A stretch of 64,000 nt of DNA from Micromonospora_G sp044458865 (GCF_044458865.1 NZ_JBITIH010000025.1:1-64000); one strand, 5' to 3'; counted from the stretch's first letter, positions 7,510 through 15,919 are shown. Translations and numbers: made by a program. Notes: generated from the sequence alone by a model not told the origin.

Positions 7510-9150
7510 ATGGGGCGGCGGAGCGAGCGGGACAAGCGGGTCCGGGCCCTGGCCTACTTCTCCCCACCGGCGATGGTGGCGGCCGCCACCGCGCGTCGGC
7601 TCGCCGGTGACTGGCGGGGCGCCTGCGCGGCCGCCCGAGTCGACCTGCACATCAACCCGCACGACGTGGCCACCCGGTACGGCACCGAGGCGGCGGCCCG
7701 GATCGCGGCGGATCTCGCCGGTCTCGCGCCGGACCTGCTGCGGCGGTTCCTGCCCCGCACCGAGACCCTGGCCCTCGCCCCTCGGGCCAGCGTCGTGCTG
7801 TCCCGCCGGACCGGGCCGCTGCGCCCGCCGGCGCACCACACGTCGGGCCGACGCGTCGAGCCGGCCGTTCCGGTGCTGGTCGCCACCCTGCCCAGGGACG
7901 GGCGGGCCCCGCAGCGGATCGGGTTGCGGGTCGGTGAGGTCGGCGTGCTGCCCGAGCGGTGGTACGACCTGCCCGACTGGTGCTGGCACGCGGACGCGGT
8001 GCAGGCCCGGCGCTGGGCGTACGGGGCGTCGGAGACCCGGCTCGCCTGGCACACCCCGGACGGCCTCCCGTACCGGCCGGACGAGGTGGCCACGGTGCGG
8101 GGACCGGTCGCCCAGGTGGCCACGGTGGAGGGACCGGTCGACCGGGCGGCCGAGGTGGAGACGATCGACGGGCTGCTCGTCCTGCAGCGGTGGCCGGCGG
8201 CGTGTGGTGCGGCCGGGATCGCCGTCGACCTGAGTGTGGTGCGAGCCCGGTACGGCTGGGACCGGTGGTCCGAGTCCCGGCTGCCCCGGCTCGGGCCCAC
8301 GCTGCCGGTGCTGGCCGCGGAGGCCAGGCGGCTCGCCGGGCGGTACGGCCGGACGACGCTGTGCGCCGCCGACCACACCAGCGCGGTCGACGTCGCCGAC
8401 GACGGAGTGGTGACCGTCCGGCGGACCAGGGCCGACGACCGGTCGGAGGGGCCGGACCCGTTCGCCCTCCCGGCCCCGGTCGAGGCCGCGCTGCTGAGTC
8501 ACGGGTCGCTTCGGCCCGACGACCTGCATCCGTTGGTGCACGAGGCGTTGTACCCGGGGCGGACCCAGGAGTGGGAGGTCCCGCCCCCGGTACCGGCGCC
8601 GCCGGTCCGGGTCCGGTGCGGACCGGACTGGCACGTGGTACGGGTGACCGGCGGCCGGGCGTTCACCGCGCACCACACCGAGGCGGAGCTTCGGCGCGAG
8701 TTCCTGGTCGCCGGGCTCGGTGGTCCGATCGTGGGCTGCGCGACGGCGGTCCGCGCCTGGCGTACCGGAGCGAAGCCGGCACCGAAACAGATCCGCCTGC
8801 TCCGGCGGGACCTCTTCGCGCTCGCCTTCCACGGCGACACCGACGCGTTGCTCGCCGTCCTCGCCGAGGGGTTCGATCCCGCGCTGCGCGACGGTGACGG
8901 CTGCAGCCTGCTGCACTGGCTGGCCCACCTCGACCACACCCGGATGCTGCCGGTCCTGATGGCTGCCGGGCTCGTCGTCGACGAACGTGACCGGCACGGC
9001 AACACGCCCCTGCACCTGGCCGTCCGGTCCGGTGACCGGGAGGTGATGGCGGCGCTCGTCGCGGCGGGCGCCGATCCGCAGGCCCCGGACGCCTGGGGGC
9101 GTACCCCGGAGGACGTGTTCGTCCACAGCCGACGGACGGCCGGTAGGTAG
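7510..9150 (+). CDS. ankyrin-repeat protein, first paralogue of the tRNA-like RNA operon
   Basis: A 546-residue protein, cytoplasmic (no signal or membrane segment). The N-terminal module, about residues 15-85, has the pattern MVAAATARRLAGDWRGACAA and ADLAGLAPDLLRRFLPR; I do not recognise it, but the second paralogue (11798) shares it. The long middle region is unassigned. The C-terminus (about 445-546) has three ankyrin repeats (CSLLHWLAHLDHTRMLPVL, NTPLHLAVRSGDREVMAALV). The ATG at 7510 follows a GGCGGGG stretch and lies about 25 nt after tRNA-like RNA 2. Ankyrin repeats predict protein binding; the role is probably partner or target recognition for the downstream ATPase/vWA pair (inference). 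Confidence 0.85.
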   Translation: MGRRSERDKRVRALAYFSPPAMVAAATARRLAGDWRGACAAARVDLHINPHDVATRYGTEAAARIAADLAGLAPDLLRRFLPRTETLALAPRASVVLSRRTGPLRPPAHHTSGRRVEPAVPVLVATLPRDGRAPQRIGLRVGEVGVLPERWYDLPDWCWHADAVQARRWAYGASETRLAWHTPDGLPYRPDEVATVRGPVAQVATVEGPVDRAAEVETIDGLLVLQRWPAACGAAGIAVDLSVVRARYGWDRWSESRLPRLGPTLPVLAAEARRLAGRYGRTTLCAADHTSAVDVADDGVVTVRRTRADDRSEGPDPFALPAPVEAALLSHGSLRPDDLHPLVHEALYPGRTQEWEVPPPVPAPPVRVRCGPDWHVVRVTGGRAFTAHHTEAELRREFLVAGLGGPIVGCATAVRAWRTGAKPAPKQIRLLRRDLFALAFHGDTDALLAVLAEGFDPALRDGDGCSLLHWLAHLDHTRMLPVLMAAGLVVDERDRHGNTPLHLAVRSGDREVMAALVAAGADPQAPDAWGRTPEDVFVHSRRTAGR

Positions 9151-9191
9151 GAGCCGGACACCGGCGGGCCAACGGTGTCGGTGGTGTTGGG

Positions 9192-9197
9192 TATGCT
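9192..9197 (+). promoter_or_regulatory. -10-like hexamer of tRNA-like RNA 3
   Basis: TATGCT, 10 nt before the acceptor strand at 9208, the same spacing as in copies 1 and 2. It suggests an internal promoter between the ankyrin and SDR genes. Confidence 0.5.
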
Positions 9198-9204
9198 GCC
9201 GCGC

Positions 9205-9283
9205 GGCGAGGCCGTAGCGCAGAGGTCGACGCGCCTTGACAGCAAGCTGGAGGACGCCGGTTCGAATCCGGCCGGTCTCGCCA
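9205..9283 (+). ncRNA. tRNA-like RNA 3 (degenerate anticodon arm, encoded CCA)
   Basis: A 10-bp terminal helix pairs GGCGAGGCCG (9205-9214) with CGGTCTCGCC (9273-9282). Trimmed to 7 bp (GAGGCCG/CGGTCTC) it leaves discriminator G and an encoded CCA at 9281-9283. D-arm GCGC/GCGC, variable loop AGGAC, and T-arm GCCGG/TTCGAAT/CCGGC match the other copies. The anticodon region between them (CCTTGACAGCAAGCTGG) cannot form a standard 5-bp stem with a 7-nt loop; only CTTG/CAAG around ACAG pairs. It is therefore unlikely to decode. It ends 24 nt before the GTG of the SDR gene, mirroring the placement of copy 2. Confidence 0.6.
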
Positions 9284-9306
9284 CCACATCCAACCGGGGA
9301 GGGATC

Positions 9307-10668
9307 GTGTCCGTCGACCGTGCCGAGTTGGCGGCCTGCGTCGCCGTACTCGGGCGCCTCGACGACGCCGACCTGGACGACGCGGTCCGCGCGGAACTGG
9401 AGCGGGCGGTGGTGACGGCGTACCGCGGGGTGAAGAAGCGGGCGAAGTCGCGGCGTGCCGCCCGAACCTGCGAGGCGGACCGCGCCCTCCTCGCGGGTAC
9501 GACCCGGTTCCGTGCGGAGCTTCCCGACACCGCCCCGGAGCCGGCACCCGACGTCACGGCCCCGGCCGCCGCGTCGCGCAGCGGTGGCACCCTCGCCCGG
9601 GCCCGCCACTGCTACGTCTGCAAGGCGTCGTACCGGGACGTCGACGTCGACTACCACCTGATGTGCCCGCCCTGCGCACAGGAGAACCGGCTCCGGCGGC
9701 ACGCCCGGTGTGACCTGTCCGGCCGGACCGCCGTGGTCACCGGCGGCCGGGTGAAGATCGGTTTCCACACCGTGTTGAAGCTGCTCCGGGACGGCGCCGA
9801 GGTGATCGTCACCACCCGGTTCCCCCGGGACGCCGCGCGGCGGTACGCCGCCGTACCGGACTTCGAGGACTGGGCCGACCGGCTCTACGTGCACGGCCTC
9901 GACCTGCTCGACCTGCCCGGCACCCTCGATTTCGTCGGGCTCGTCGGGCGGCGGTTCGCCGAGTTGGACATCCTGGTCAACAACGCCGCCCAGACGTTGT
10001 ACCGGCCGGCGGCGTACCACCGGGAGGTCCGGCAGGCCGAGTCGGCGGCGCTGGCCGGCCCGGCGGCCCGGGTCGCGATCGGCGGCGCCCCGGCCACGGC
10101 GGAGCAGCCCGGCCTGCCGACCGGGCTCGACGCCTTCTTTCCGCCCGGCCAGCTCGATGAGACCGGTCTCCAGCTCGACCTGCGCGAGGTCAACTCGTGG
10201 GTGCTCCGCGACGGCGACGTCAGCCCGCGCGAGTGGTTGCAGGTGCACGTGGTCAACGCGTTCGCGCCCTTCCTGCTCACCTCCCGGCTGCGTCCGCTGA
10301 TGGAGGCGAGCGGCCATCCGCAGCGGCACGTGGTCCAGGTCTCGGCGATGGAGGGCAGCTACTCGCGGGCCGGCAAGACCGTCCGGCACCCGCACACCAA
10401 CATGGCGAAGGCGGCGCTCAACATGCTGGTCCGCACGGTCGCCCCGGACTACCTGGCCAGCGGGATCCACATGAACAGCGTGGACACCGGCTGGGTGACC
10501 GACGAGCGTCCGCATCCGAGCAAGCGCGCCCAGCGCGGCCGCGGCTTCCGGCCGCCGCTCGACGTCATCGACGGTGCCGCCCGGGTCTACGACCCGGTCG
10601 TGCGGGGCGTACGCGGCGCACCGGTGAACGGCCTGTTCCTCAAGGACTACCGGAGTGTGCCCTGGTGA
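9307..10668 (+). CDS. zinc-ribbon SDR-family protein lacking the usual catalytic Tyr
   Basis: A 453-residue protein. The GTG at 9307 is preferred because GGGGAGGGATC precedes it and any earlier start would lie inside tRNA-like RNA 3. A zinc-ribbon-like segment at about 105-125 has CYVCKASYRDVDV then CPPC. The Rossmann domain starts near 138 with AVVTGGRVKIGF in place of TGxxxGIG, and NNAAQ follows as in classical SDRs. Ser is present (VQVSAMEGS), but the YxxxK position reads TNMAK, so Tyr is replaced by Thr. It may bind NAD(P) without normal catalysis. Its stop overlaps the GTG of the LRR gene (GTGA), which supports co-translation. Confidence 0.8.
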   Translation: MSVDRAELAACVAVLGRLDDADLDDAVRAELERAVVTAYRGVKKRAKSRRAARTCEADRALLAGTTRFRAELPDTAPEPAPDVTAPAAASRSGGTLARARHCYVCKASYRDVDVDYHLMCPPCAQENRLRRHARCDLSGRTAVVTGGRVKIGFHTVLKLLRDGAEVIVTTRFPRDAARRYAAVPDFEDWADRLYVHGLDLLDLPGTLDFVGLVGRRFAELDILVNNAAQTLYRPAAYHREVRQAESAALAGPAARVAIGGAPATAEQPGLPTGLDAFFPPGQLDETGLQLDLREVNSWVLRDGDVSPREWLQVHVVNAFAPFLLTSRLRPLMEASGHPQRHVVQVSAMEGSYSRAGKTVRHPHTNMAKAALNMLVRTVAPDYLASGIHMNSVDTGWVTDERPHPSKRAQRGRGFRPPLDVIDGAARVYDPVVRGVRGAPVNGLFLKDYRSVPW

Positions 10669-11801
10669 CCGATCCGACCCCGGTACGCTGCCCGATCATC
10701 GCCGACCCCGAGGCCGGGCTCGCCGAGCCGACCGACTTCGACCCGCTGCTGGTCCGGCTCGCCGCCGGTGGGCCGGTCTCCGCCCCGGAGGTCTTCCCAC
10801 GCGGCACCATCCAGGCCGACGGCCGGCTCGACCTCTGCAAGCAGGGCATCGGGTCGGTGCAGAGCGCCCGGATCGTCGCCGCTGCGGTCGACTCGCCGTT
10901 GGTCCGGCACCTGCTGCTCGGCACCAACGGGCTCGGCGCGGAGGGTGCCCGGACAGTGGCGGCGGCGCTGCGACCCGGTCACCACCTGCGGACCATCTAC
11001 CTCGGCTGCAACCGGATCGATCCGACCGGGGTAGCCGCGCTCGCCGCCCGGATCGAACACGACGACACCGTCCGGGCCCTGTGGCTCAAGCGCAACCCGA
11101 TCGGCGACGAGGGCGTGGCGCGGCTCGCCGAGGCACTCGCGGTGAACACCTCGATCCGCACCCTCGACCTGGTCAACGTGGGCATGACCGGGCGCGGGCT
11201 GGCCGTCCTCGCCGAGGCACTCGCCGCGCGGCCACCTGGTCTGCAACGGCTGTTCCTGGGCGGCAACGGCTTCGGACCGGAGGTGGTGCCGACGCTCGGC
11301 GCCCTGGTCCACCGGGCCGGCGTCCGGGAGCTGTACCTGGCCGCCAACCATCTGGATGACGACGGGGTCGCGGCGCTGGCCCGGTTGGTGGACGGGGTGG
11401 ACCTGACCCTGGGACTGGGCGGCAACGGGGTGACCCCGGCCGGGGTGGCGGTGCTGGCCCGGCACCTGGCGGCATGGCAGGCCCTTGACCTGGCCCGACC
11501 CCCGTCCGAGCGCGCCCTCGGCGCCCGCGGCAACGTGGTGGGGGACGAGGGCGCCGCGGCGCTCGCCGCCGTACTGCCGACGGCCCGGCTGCGCCGGTTG
11601 GACGTACGGCGTACCGAGATCGGCGGGCGGGGGGCGCGGCTGCTGGTCGAGGCGGTCGACGGGCACCCCACCCTGGAATACCTCGGCCTCAACGGGGGCG
11701 TACCCCGTCGGATGCGCCGCCGGGCCGCGACGCTGCTCGCCGACCGGCCGACCACCGCACCGCACCCCGACATCCAGGCGATCGCGAGCGTCTACCGGTG
11801 A
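10665..11801 (+). CDS. leucine-rich-repeat protein (RNase-inhibitor type)
   Basis: A 378-residue protein built mostly of about nine LRRs of the 28-residue ribonuclease-inhibitor type, e.g. LRTIYLGCNRIDPTGVAALA, VRALWLKRNPIGDEGVARLA and VRELYLAANHLDDDGVAAL. The N-terminal 60 residues are non-repeat. There is no signal or membrane segment, so it is probably a cytoplasmic scaffold or sensor. The start GTG overlaps the SDR stop, and its own stop overlaps the next GTG, so expression is tightly coupled to both neighbours. Confidence 0.88.
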   Translation: MTDPTPVRCPIIADPEAGLAEPTDFDPLLVRLAAGGPVSAPEVFPRGTIQADGRLDLCKQGIGSVQSARIVAAAVDSPLVRHLLLGTNGLGAEGARTVAAALRPGHHLRTIYLGCNRIDPTGVAALAARIEHDDTVRALWLKRNPIGDEGVARLAEALAVNTSIRTLDLVNVGMTGRGLAVLAEALAARPPGLQRLFLGGNGFGPEVVPTLGALVHRAGVRELYLAANHLDDDGVAALARLVDGVDLTLGLGGNGVTPAGVAVLARHLAAWQALDLARPPSERALGARGNVVGDEGAAALAAVLPTARLRRLDVRRTEIGGRGARLLVEAVDGHPTLEYLGLNGGVPRRMRRRAATLLADRPTTAPHPDIQAIASVYR

Positions 11802-13504
11802 CCCCGACCCCACCCGGCAACGCCGGCCTGCGGGTCTGGCAGCGGATCCGCCGGTACGCCGTACCGGCCGCGATGGTCGAGGCGTGCACCGCCGCCCGGG
11901 TGGCCGGGGACTGGCGGGCCGGCTGCGCGGCGGCCCGGATCGACGTCGGCGTCGACCTCGCCGAGGTGGCCCGTGAACACGGCCGCCGGCAGGCCGAGCG
12001 GATCGAGGCGGATCTCGCCGTGCTCGCGCCGGACCTGCTGCGCTGGCACCTGCCCCGGACGCTCGGTGGCCGGACCAGCCTCGGCACCCACCAGCAGTGG
12101 GTGCTGTCGACCCGGGACGACCGGCTGGACGACACCGATCCGGTCCTGGTGGTCCAACTGCCGAAGACGGTGGACGGTTCGCAGCGGCTGCGGCTCACCG
12201 TCCGGCTCGTCCGTCAGCAGCGGGACGGGGTGCGGGACCTGCCGCCGGTGTTCTGGAGCGTCGACCACGTCGCCGGGCTCGCCGTCGCCTACGGCGGTTC
12301 ACCGGCCCGGCTGCCCGGCTTCGAGCCGGACGGGACTCCCCGGCCGTTCGAGGCGTACGCCACCGGCGTCGACCCGGCCGACCCGGCGAGCCGGGCGGAG
12401 GCGTTCGACCGGCTGGCCGCCGTCGGGCAGCTCGTCACGGCGTGGGCCGTGGCCGGTGTCGAGCTGGATCCGGCCGAGCCGGAGGGCTTCCGGTACGAGA
12501 AGGCGATCGCCCACGTCCGCGCGGCGGGGCTGGTCCCGATCGGGCTTCCCGCCGAGCTGGCCCGGCTGCACACCCGGTACGGCGCCGCCCGGGTGATGGT
12601 CGGCGAGCGGTGGCGGTACGTCGCCGCGATCGAGCGCCGGGACGACGGCACTCCGGCCGCGTCGTTCGTCGGGTTCGACAGGGACAGCTACCTGCATCCG
12701 GCGCTCGCCCCGGTCGTACACGCCCGGCCGGCCGATCTGGAACTCGTCCGGCACGGCCTGCTCAACCCGGCCGAGCTGCACCCGCTCGTCCGGCGGGCGC
12801 TGTTCCCGTACGCCCCCGCCGGGGGGCCACCCCGGGCCGAGCCGCTCGACCTGCGGCGGAGCGTACCGGTCCGGTGCCGGGGCGAGTGGCACACGGTGGT
12901 GCACGCCGACGGTCGGCTGGAGCCGGTGTCGCACACCCCGGAGGAGGTGGCCCGGGAACAGGTGCTGCGTACCCTCGGCGGGCCGGTCGCCGGCTGTTTC
13001 GCGGCGGTGCAGGCGTGGCGTACCGCCGACGGCCGGCTGCCCCGGCCGCTCCGGGAACTTCGCCGTGAGGTGCTGCAACGCCTCCAACACGGCGGTTCGG
13101 CGGCCCTCGGCGATCTGCTGGACGCCGGTCTCGACCCGCAGATGCGGGACGGCCGTGGCCGTACCCTGCTGCACCACGTGCGTAGCGTGCGGGACGTCGG
13201 GCTGGTCCGACGCCTGGTCGACGCCGGGGTGCCGATCGAGGTGGCGGACCGCCGGGGTCGGACCGCGCTGCACGTGACCATCGGCGACGGGGGCACCCCG
13301 GAGATGGTCCGGGCGCTGCTCGAGGCCGGCGCCGATCCCGGGGCGACCGACGCCGAGGGGACGAGCGTCGCCGAGCTGGCCGAGTACAAGTGGGAGATGT
13401 ACGTAATGGATCCGGACGACCCGGCCGGCGCGGAGGACGTGGACGAGGAGTACCGGGGGCCGCTGCTGGTCCGTACGGTGCTCGACGAGTGGAAGCAGCG
13501 TTGA
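11798..13504 (+). CDS. ankyrin-repeat protein, second paralogue
   Basis: A 568-residue paralogue of the 7510 gene. The same N-terminal module (AMVEACTAARVAGDWRAGCA, ADLAVLAPDLLRWHLPRTL) opens a long variable middle, then a shared HPLVRRALFPY-type segment. The C-terminus (about 430-540) has ankyrin repeats (RTLLHHVRSVRDVGLVRRLV, RTALHVTIGDGGTPEMVRAL). The acidic tail after about 530 (DPDDPAGAEDVDEE) is absent from the first copy. The GTG at 11798 overlaps the LRR stop. Two diverged copies in one operon suggest separate targets or partners. Confidence 0.87.
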   Translation: MTPTPPGNAGLRVWQRIRRYAVPAAMVEACTAARVAGDWRAGCAAARIDVGVDLAEVAREHGRRQAERIEADLAVLAPDLLRWHLPRTLGGRTSLGTHQQWVLSTRDDRLDDTDPVLVVQLPKTVDGSQRLRLTVRLVRQQRDGVRDLPPVFWSVDHVAGLAVAYGGSPARLPGFEPDGTPRPFEAYATGVDPADPASRAEAFDRLAAVGQLVTAWAVAGVELDPAEPEGFRYEKAIAHVRAAGLVPIGLPAELARLHTRYGAARVMVGERWRYVAAIERRDDGTPAASFVGFDRDSYLHPALAPVVHARPADLELVRHGLLNPAELHPLVRRALFPYAPAGGPPRAEPLDLRRSVPVRCRGEWHTVVHADGRLEPVSHTPEEVAREQVLRTLGGPVAGCFAAVQAWRTADGRLPRPLRELRREVLQRLQHGGSAALGDLLDAGLDPQMRDGRGRTLLHHVRSVRDVGLVRRLVDAGVPIEVADRRGRTALHVTIGDGGTPEMVRALLEAGADPGATDAEGTSVAELAEYKWEMYVMDPDDPAGAEDVDEEYRGPLLVRTVLDEWKQR

Positions 13505-13506
13505 CC

Positions 13507-14682
13507 GTGACCGACCGGGCGCTCGTCGCCGCCGACGCGCTGGTAGCCGCCACCCGGGCCTGGCGTACGGAGCAGGTCCGCGACCCCAAGGTGGGGGCAC
13601 TTGCCCTCGCCGTCTCGGCGAACCTGCCGGTGCTGCTCTGGGGCGAGCCGGGCATCGGCAAGTCCGCGACCCTGCAACAGCTCGCGGACAGCCTGGGTAC
13701 GCCGATGGAGACGGTCATCGCCAGCGTGCACGAGCCCTCCGACTTCTCCGGGTTGCCGATCATCGGGGACTCGCCAGCGACCGAGGGTGTACCGATGGCA
13801 CCGCCGGACTGGGCGGTACGGCTCGCCCGTACCGGCTCGGGTCTGGTCTTCTTCGACGAGCTCTCGTCGGCGCCGCCCGCGGTGCAGGCGGCGTTGCTGC
13901 GGGTGGTGCTCGAGCGTCGGGTCGGCAGCCTGCAACTGCCGCCCGCGGTGCGGATCGTGGCGGCGGCGAACCCGCCGACCAGCGCCGCCGACGGCTGGCA
14001 CCTCAGCCCACCGCTGGCGAACCGCTTCGTCCACCTGCACTGGAGTCACGACGCACGTACGGTGGCGCGCGGCCTCGCCGGCACCTGGCCGGCGGTGACG
14101 GTGCCGGTCGTCGAGCCGGGTCGGACGTCGACCGCGCTGGCCAGGGCGCGCGGCGCGGTCGCCGGCTTCCTCACCGCACGCCCCGGGCTCACCCACCACC
14201 TGCCGGGCGACTCGGAGGCGCGCGGCGGCGCCTGGCCCTCCCCACGCACCTGGGAGATGGTGCTGCGGCTGCTCACCTTCCACTACAGCGCCGGCACCGG
14301 CGCCGACGTGCTCGCGCTGGCCGTGGTCGGTGCGGTCGGCGACGGCGCCGGCCTGGAGTTCGTCACCTACCTGGAGCACCTCGACCTGCCGGACCCGGAG
14401 CGGGTGCTCGCCAACCCGGACGCGTTCACGCTGCCCGACCGGGGCGACCGGCAGCTCGCCTTCCTCACCGCGGTGATCTCCGCGGTGCAGGGCCGGGTCG
14501 ACCGGCAGCGCTGGGAAGCCGGGTGGGCGGTGCTGGAGAAGGCGGTCGAGGCCGGGGTGCCGGACGTCGCCGCCCGGGCCGCCCTGGATCTCGCCGCGCT
14601 GCGGGACACCGCCTGGCCGGTGCCGCCGTCCATCGACGCGTTCGTCGAGGTGTTGCAGCTCTCCGGACGCCTGTCCAGATGA
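13507..14682 (+). CDS. MoxR-type AAA+ ATPase
   Basis: About 391 residues; a TTG at 13501 overlapping the previous stop is the alternative start. Walker A is LLWGEPGIGKSATL (about residue 48), Walker B LVFFDELSSAP, sensor 1 IVAAANPPTS, then LANRFVHLHW, all typical of MoxR ATPases. These work with vWA-domain partners to remodel or activate proteins, often with metal-dependent maturation. The partner here is the metallopeptidase-vWA gene 46 nt downstream. The predicted role is the ATP-driven core of the ankyrin/LRR module. Confidence 0.93.
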   Translation: MTDRALVAADALVAATRAWRTEQVRDPKVGALALAVSANLPVLLWGEPGIGKSATLQQLADSLGTPMETVIASVHEPSDFSGLPIIGDSPATEGVPMAPPDWAVRLARTGSGLVFFDELSSAPPAVQAALLRVVLERRVGSLQLPPAVRIVAAANPPTSAADGWHLSPPLANRFVHLHWSHDARTVARGLAGTWPAVTVPVVEPGRTSTALARARGAVAGFLTARPGLTHHLPGDSEARGGAWPSPRTWEMVLRLLTFHYSAGTGADVLALAVVGAVGDGAGLEFVTYLEHLDLPDPERVLANPDAFTLPDRGDRQLAFLTAVISAVQGRVDRQRWEAGWAVLEKAVEAGVPDVAARAALDLAALRDTAWPVPPSIDAFVEVLQLSGRLSR

Positions 14683-14728
14683 CGTACCGGAGCGGCCGGC
14701 GGGGACGGCACGGTCGGAGGCGAGAATC

Positions 14729-15919
14729 GTGACCGGGGCGCTCGACCGGACGAAGCTGCTCGCGGCCCGGTTCCGGGCGGCGCAGGACCGGCCGTACCTG
14801 GCGACGGCGCTGTTCAGCCTCACCGTCGTGGAGTCCCGGCAGGTACCGACGATGGGCGTCGACCGGCGGTGGCGCTGCTACGCGTCGCCGGAGTTCGTCG
14901 CCCGGCTGCCGGTGACGCAGCTCGCCGCGGTCTGGATCCACGAGGTCTCCCACCTGCTGCGCGACCACCACGGGCGGGCCGACCGGCTCGCCGCCGACCA
15001 GCGGCGGGACCACTACCGGGTCAACGTCGCGCAGGACTGCGAGATCAACGACGACCTGGTCGCGGACCTGCTTCCGCTGCCGCCGGACCGGGTGGAGCCG
15101 AAGGCGTACGACCTGCCGGACGGGCTGCTGTTCGAGCAGTACCTGCCGAGGCTGCCGGCGAGTGTGCAGAGCCACGACGGCCTCGACTGCGGATCCGGGG
15201 CGCACGGCCTCGACCGGCCGTGGGAGACGGGGGCTTCGGCCGGAGGCGTCAGCGAGGTCGAGGCGGGTGCGATCCGCCGGGAGACCGCCCGGGCGGTACG
15301 CGCGCACGTGCGCGGCCGGGGGACGGTGCCGGCCGGCTGGCAGCGCTGGGCCACCGAGGTCCTGGAGCCGAAGGTCGACTGGCGTCGGGCGCTGACCGGC
15401 GTGGTACGCGAGGCGGCGGCCTGGGCCAGCGGGGCGGTGGACTACACCTACCACCGGCCGTCCCGGCGCTCGTCCGCGCTGCGTGGCGTGGTGCTGCCGA
15501 GCCTGCGCCAGCCGGTGCCCCGGGTGGCGATCGTGGTGGACACCTCCGGGTCGATGGGGGAGGCGCAGTTGACCGAGGCGCTCTCCGAGGTCGCCGGGGT
15601 ACTCCGGGCGGTCGGGATCGGTGGCAACCGGGTGACCGTGCTCTCCTGCGACGCGGCCGTACACGTGGTGCGGCAGGTGCACACCGTCGGCGAGGTACGA
15701 CTCGCCGGGGGCGGCGGCACCGACCTGCGGGTCGGGGTCACCGAGGCGCTGAAGGTCCGGCCACACGTCGTCGTCGTGCTGACCGACGGGTACACCCCCT
15801 GGCCGGAGACGCCGTTGGTGGCGACCCGGGTCATCGCCGGCCTGATCGGAGAGAACCCGCCGGAGCCGCCGCCGTGGATCACCACGATCCACGTCACCGG
15901 TGCCTCCTCGGCCGGCTAG
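14729..15919 (+). CDS. DUF2201-type metallopeptidase-vWA protein
   Basis: A 396-residue protein combining two domains. The N-terminal zincin-like region has WIHEVSHLLRDHHGRA (HExxH near residue 71) and QDCEINDDLV, as in DUF2201_N. The C-terminal vWA-like domain has the MIDAS motif VVDTSGSMGEAQ (about 270), a Thr/Gly loop (GGGGTDLRVGV) and VVLTDGYTPWP. Start GTG with GGAGG upstream at about 14715. MoxR plus vWA/metallopeptidase pairs occur in several prokaryotic stress and conflict operons; ankyrin, LRR and SDR partners plus tRNA-like RNAs are not a combination I know. It ends the operon. Confidence 0.9.
   Translation: MTGALDRTKLLAARFRAAQDRPYLATALFSLTVVESRQVPTMGVDRRWRCYASPEFVARLPVTQLAAVWIHEVSHLLRDHHGRADRLAADQRRDHYRVNVAQDCEINDDLVADLLPLPPDRVEPKAYDLPDGLLFEQYLPRLPASVQSHDGLDCGSGAHGLDRPWETGASAGGVSEVEAGAIRRETARAVRAHVRGRGTVPAGWQRWATEVLEPKVDWRRALTGVVREAAAWASGAVDYTYHRPSRRSSALRGVVLPSLRQPVPRVAIVVDTSGSMGEAQLTEALSEVAGVLRAVGIGGNRVTVLSCDAAVHVVRQVHTVGEVRLAGGGGTDLRVGVTEALKVRPHVVVVLTDGYTPWPETPLVATRVIAGLIGENPPEPPPWITTIHVTGASSAG

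Noticed and set aside
2562..9283. Calling the three tRNA-like sequences ordinary tRNA genes
   Set aside because: Copy 1 has an 8-nt anticodon loop and no CCA, copy 3 has no anticodon stem, all lack A21 and a base between D and anticodon stems. Only copy 2 could pass as Gly-GCC, so a decoding role was not assigned.
9175..9306. Longer N-terminus for the SDR gene starting at 9175
   Set aside because: It would translate tRNA-like RNA 3; the GTG at 9307 has a good ribosome site.
7312..10515. A 1067-codon open frame on the minus strand opposite the ankyrin and SDR genes
   Set aside because: Its translation is rich in Arg, Pro and Gly with no domain pattern and it crosses terminators and RNA genes; it is the usual mirror frame of GC-rich coding DNA.
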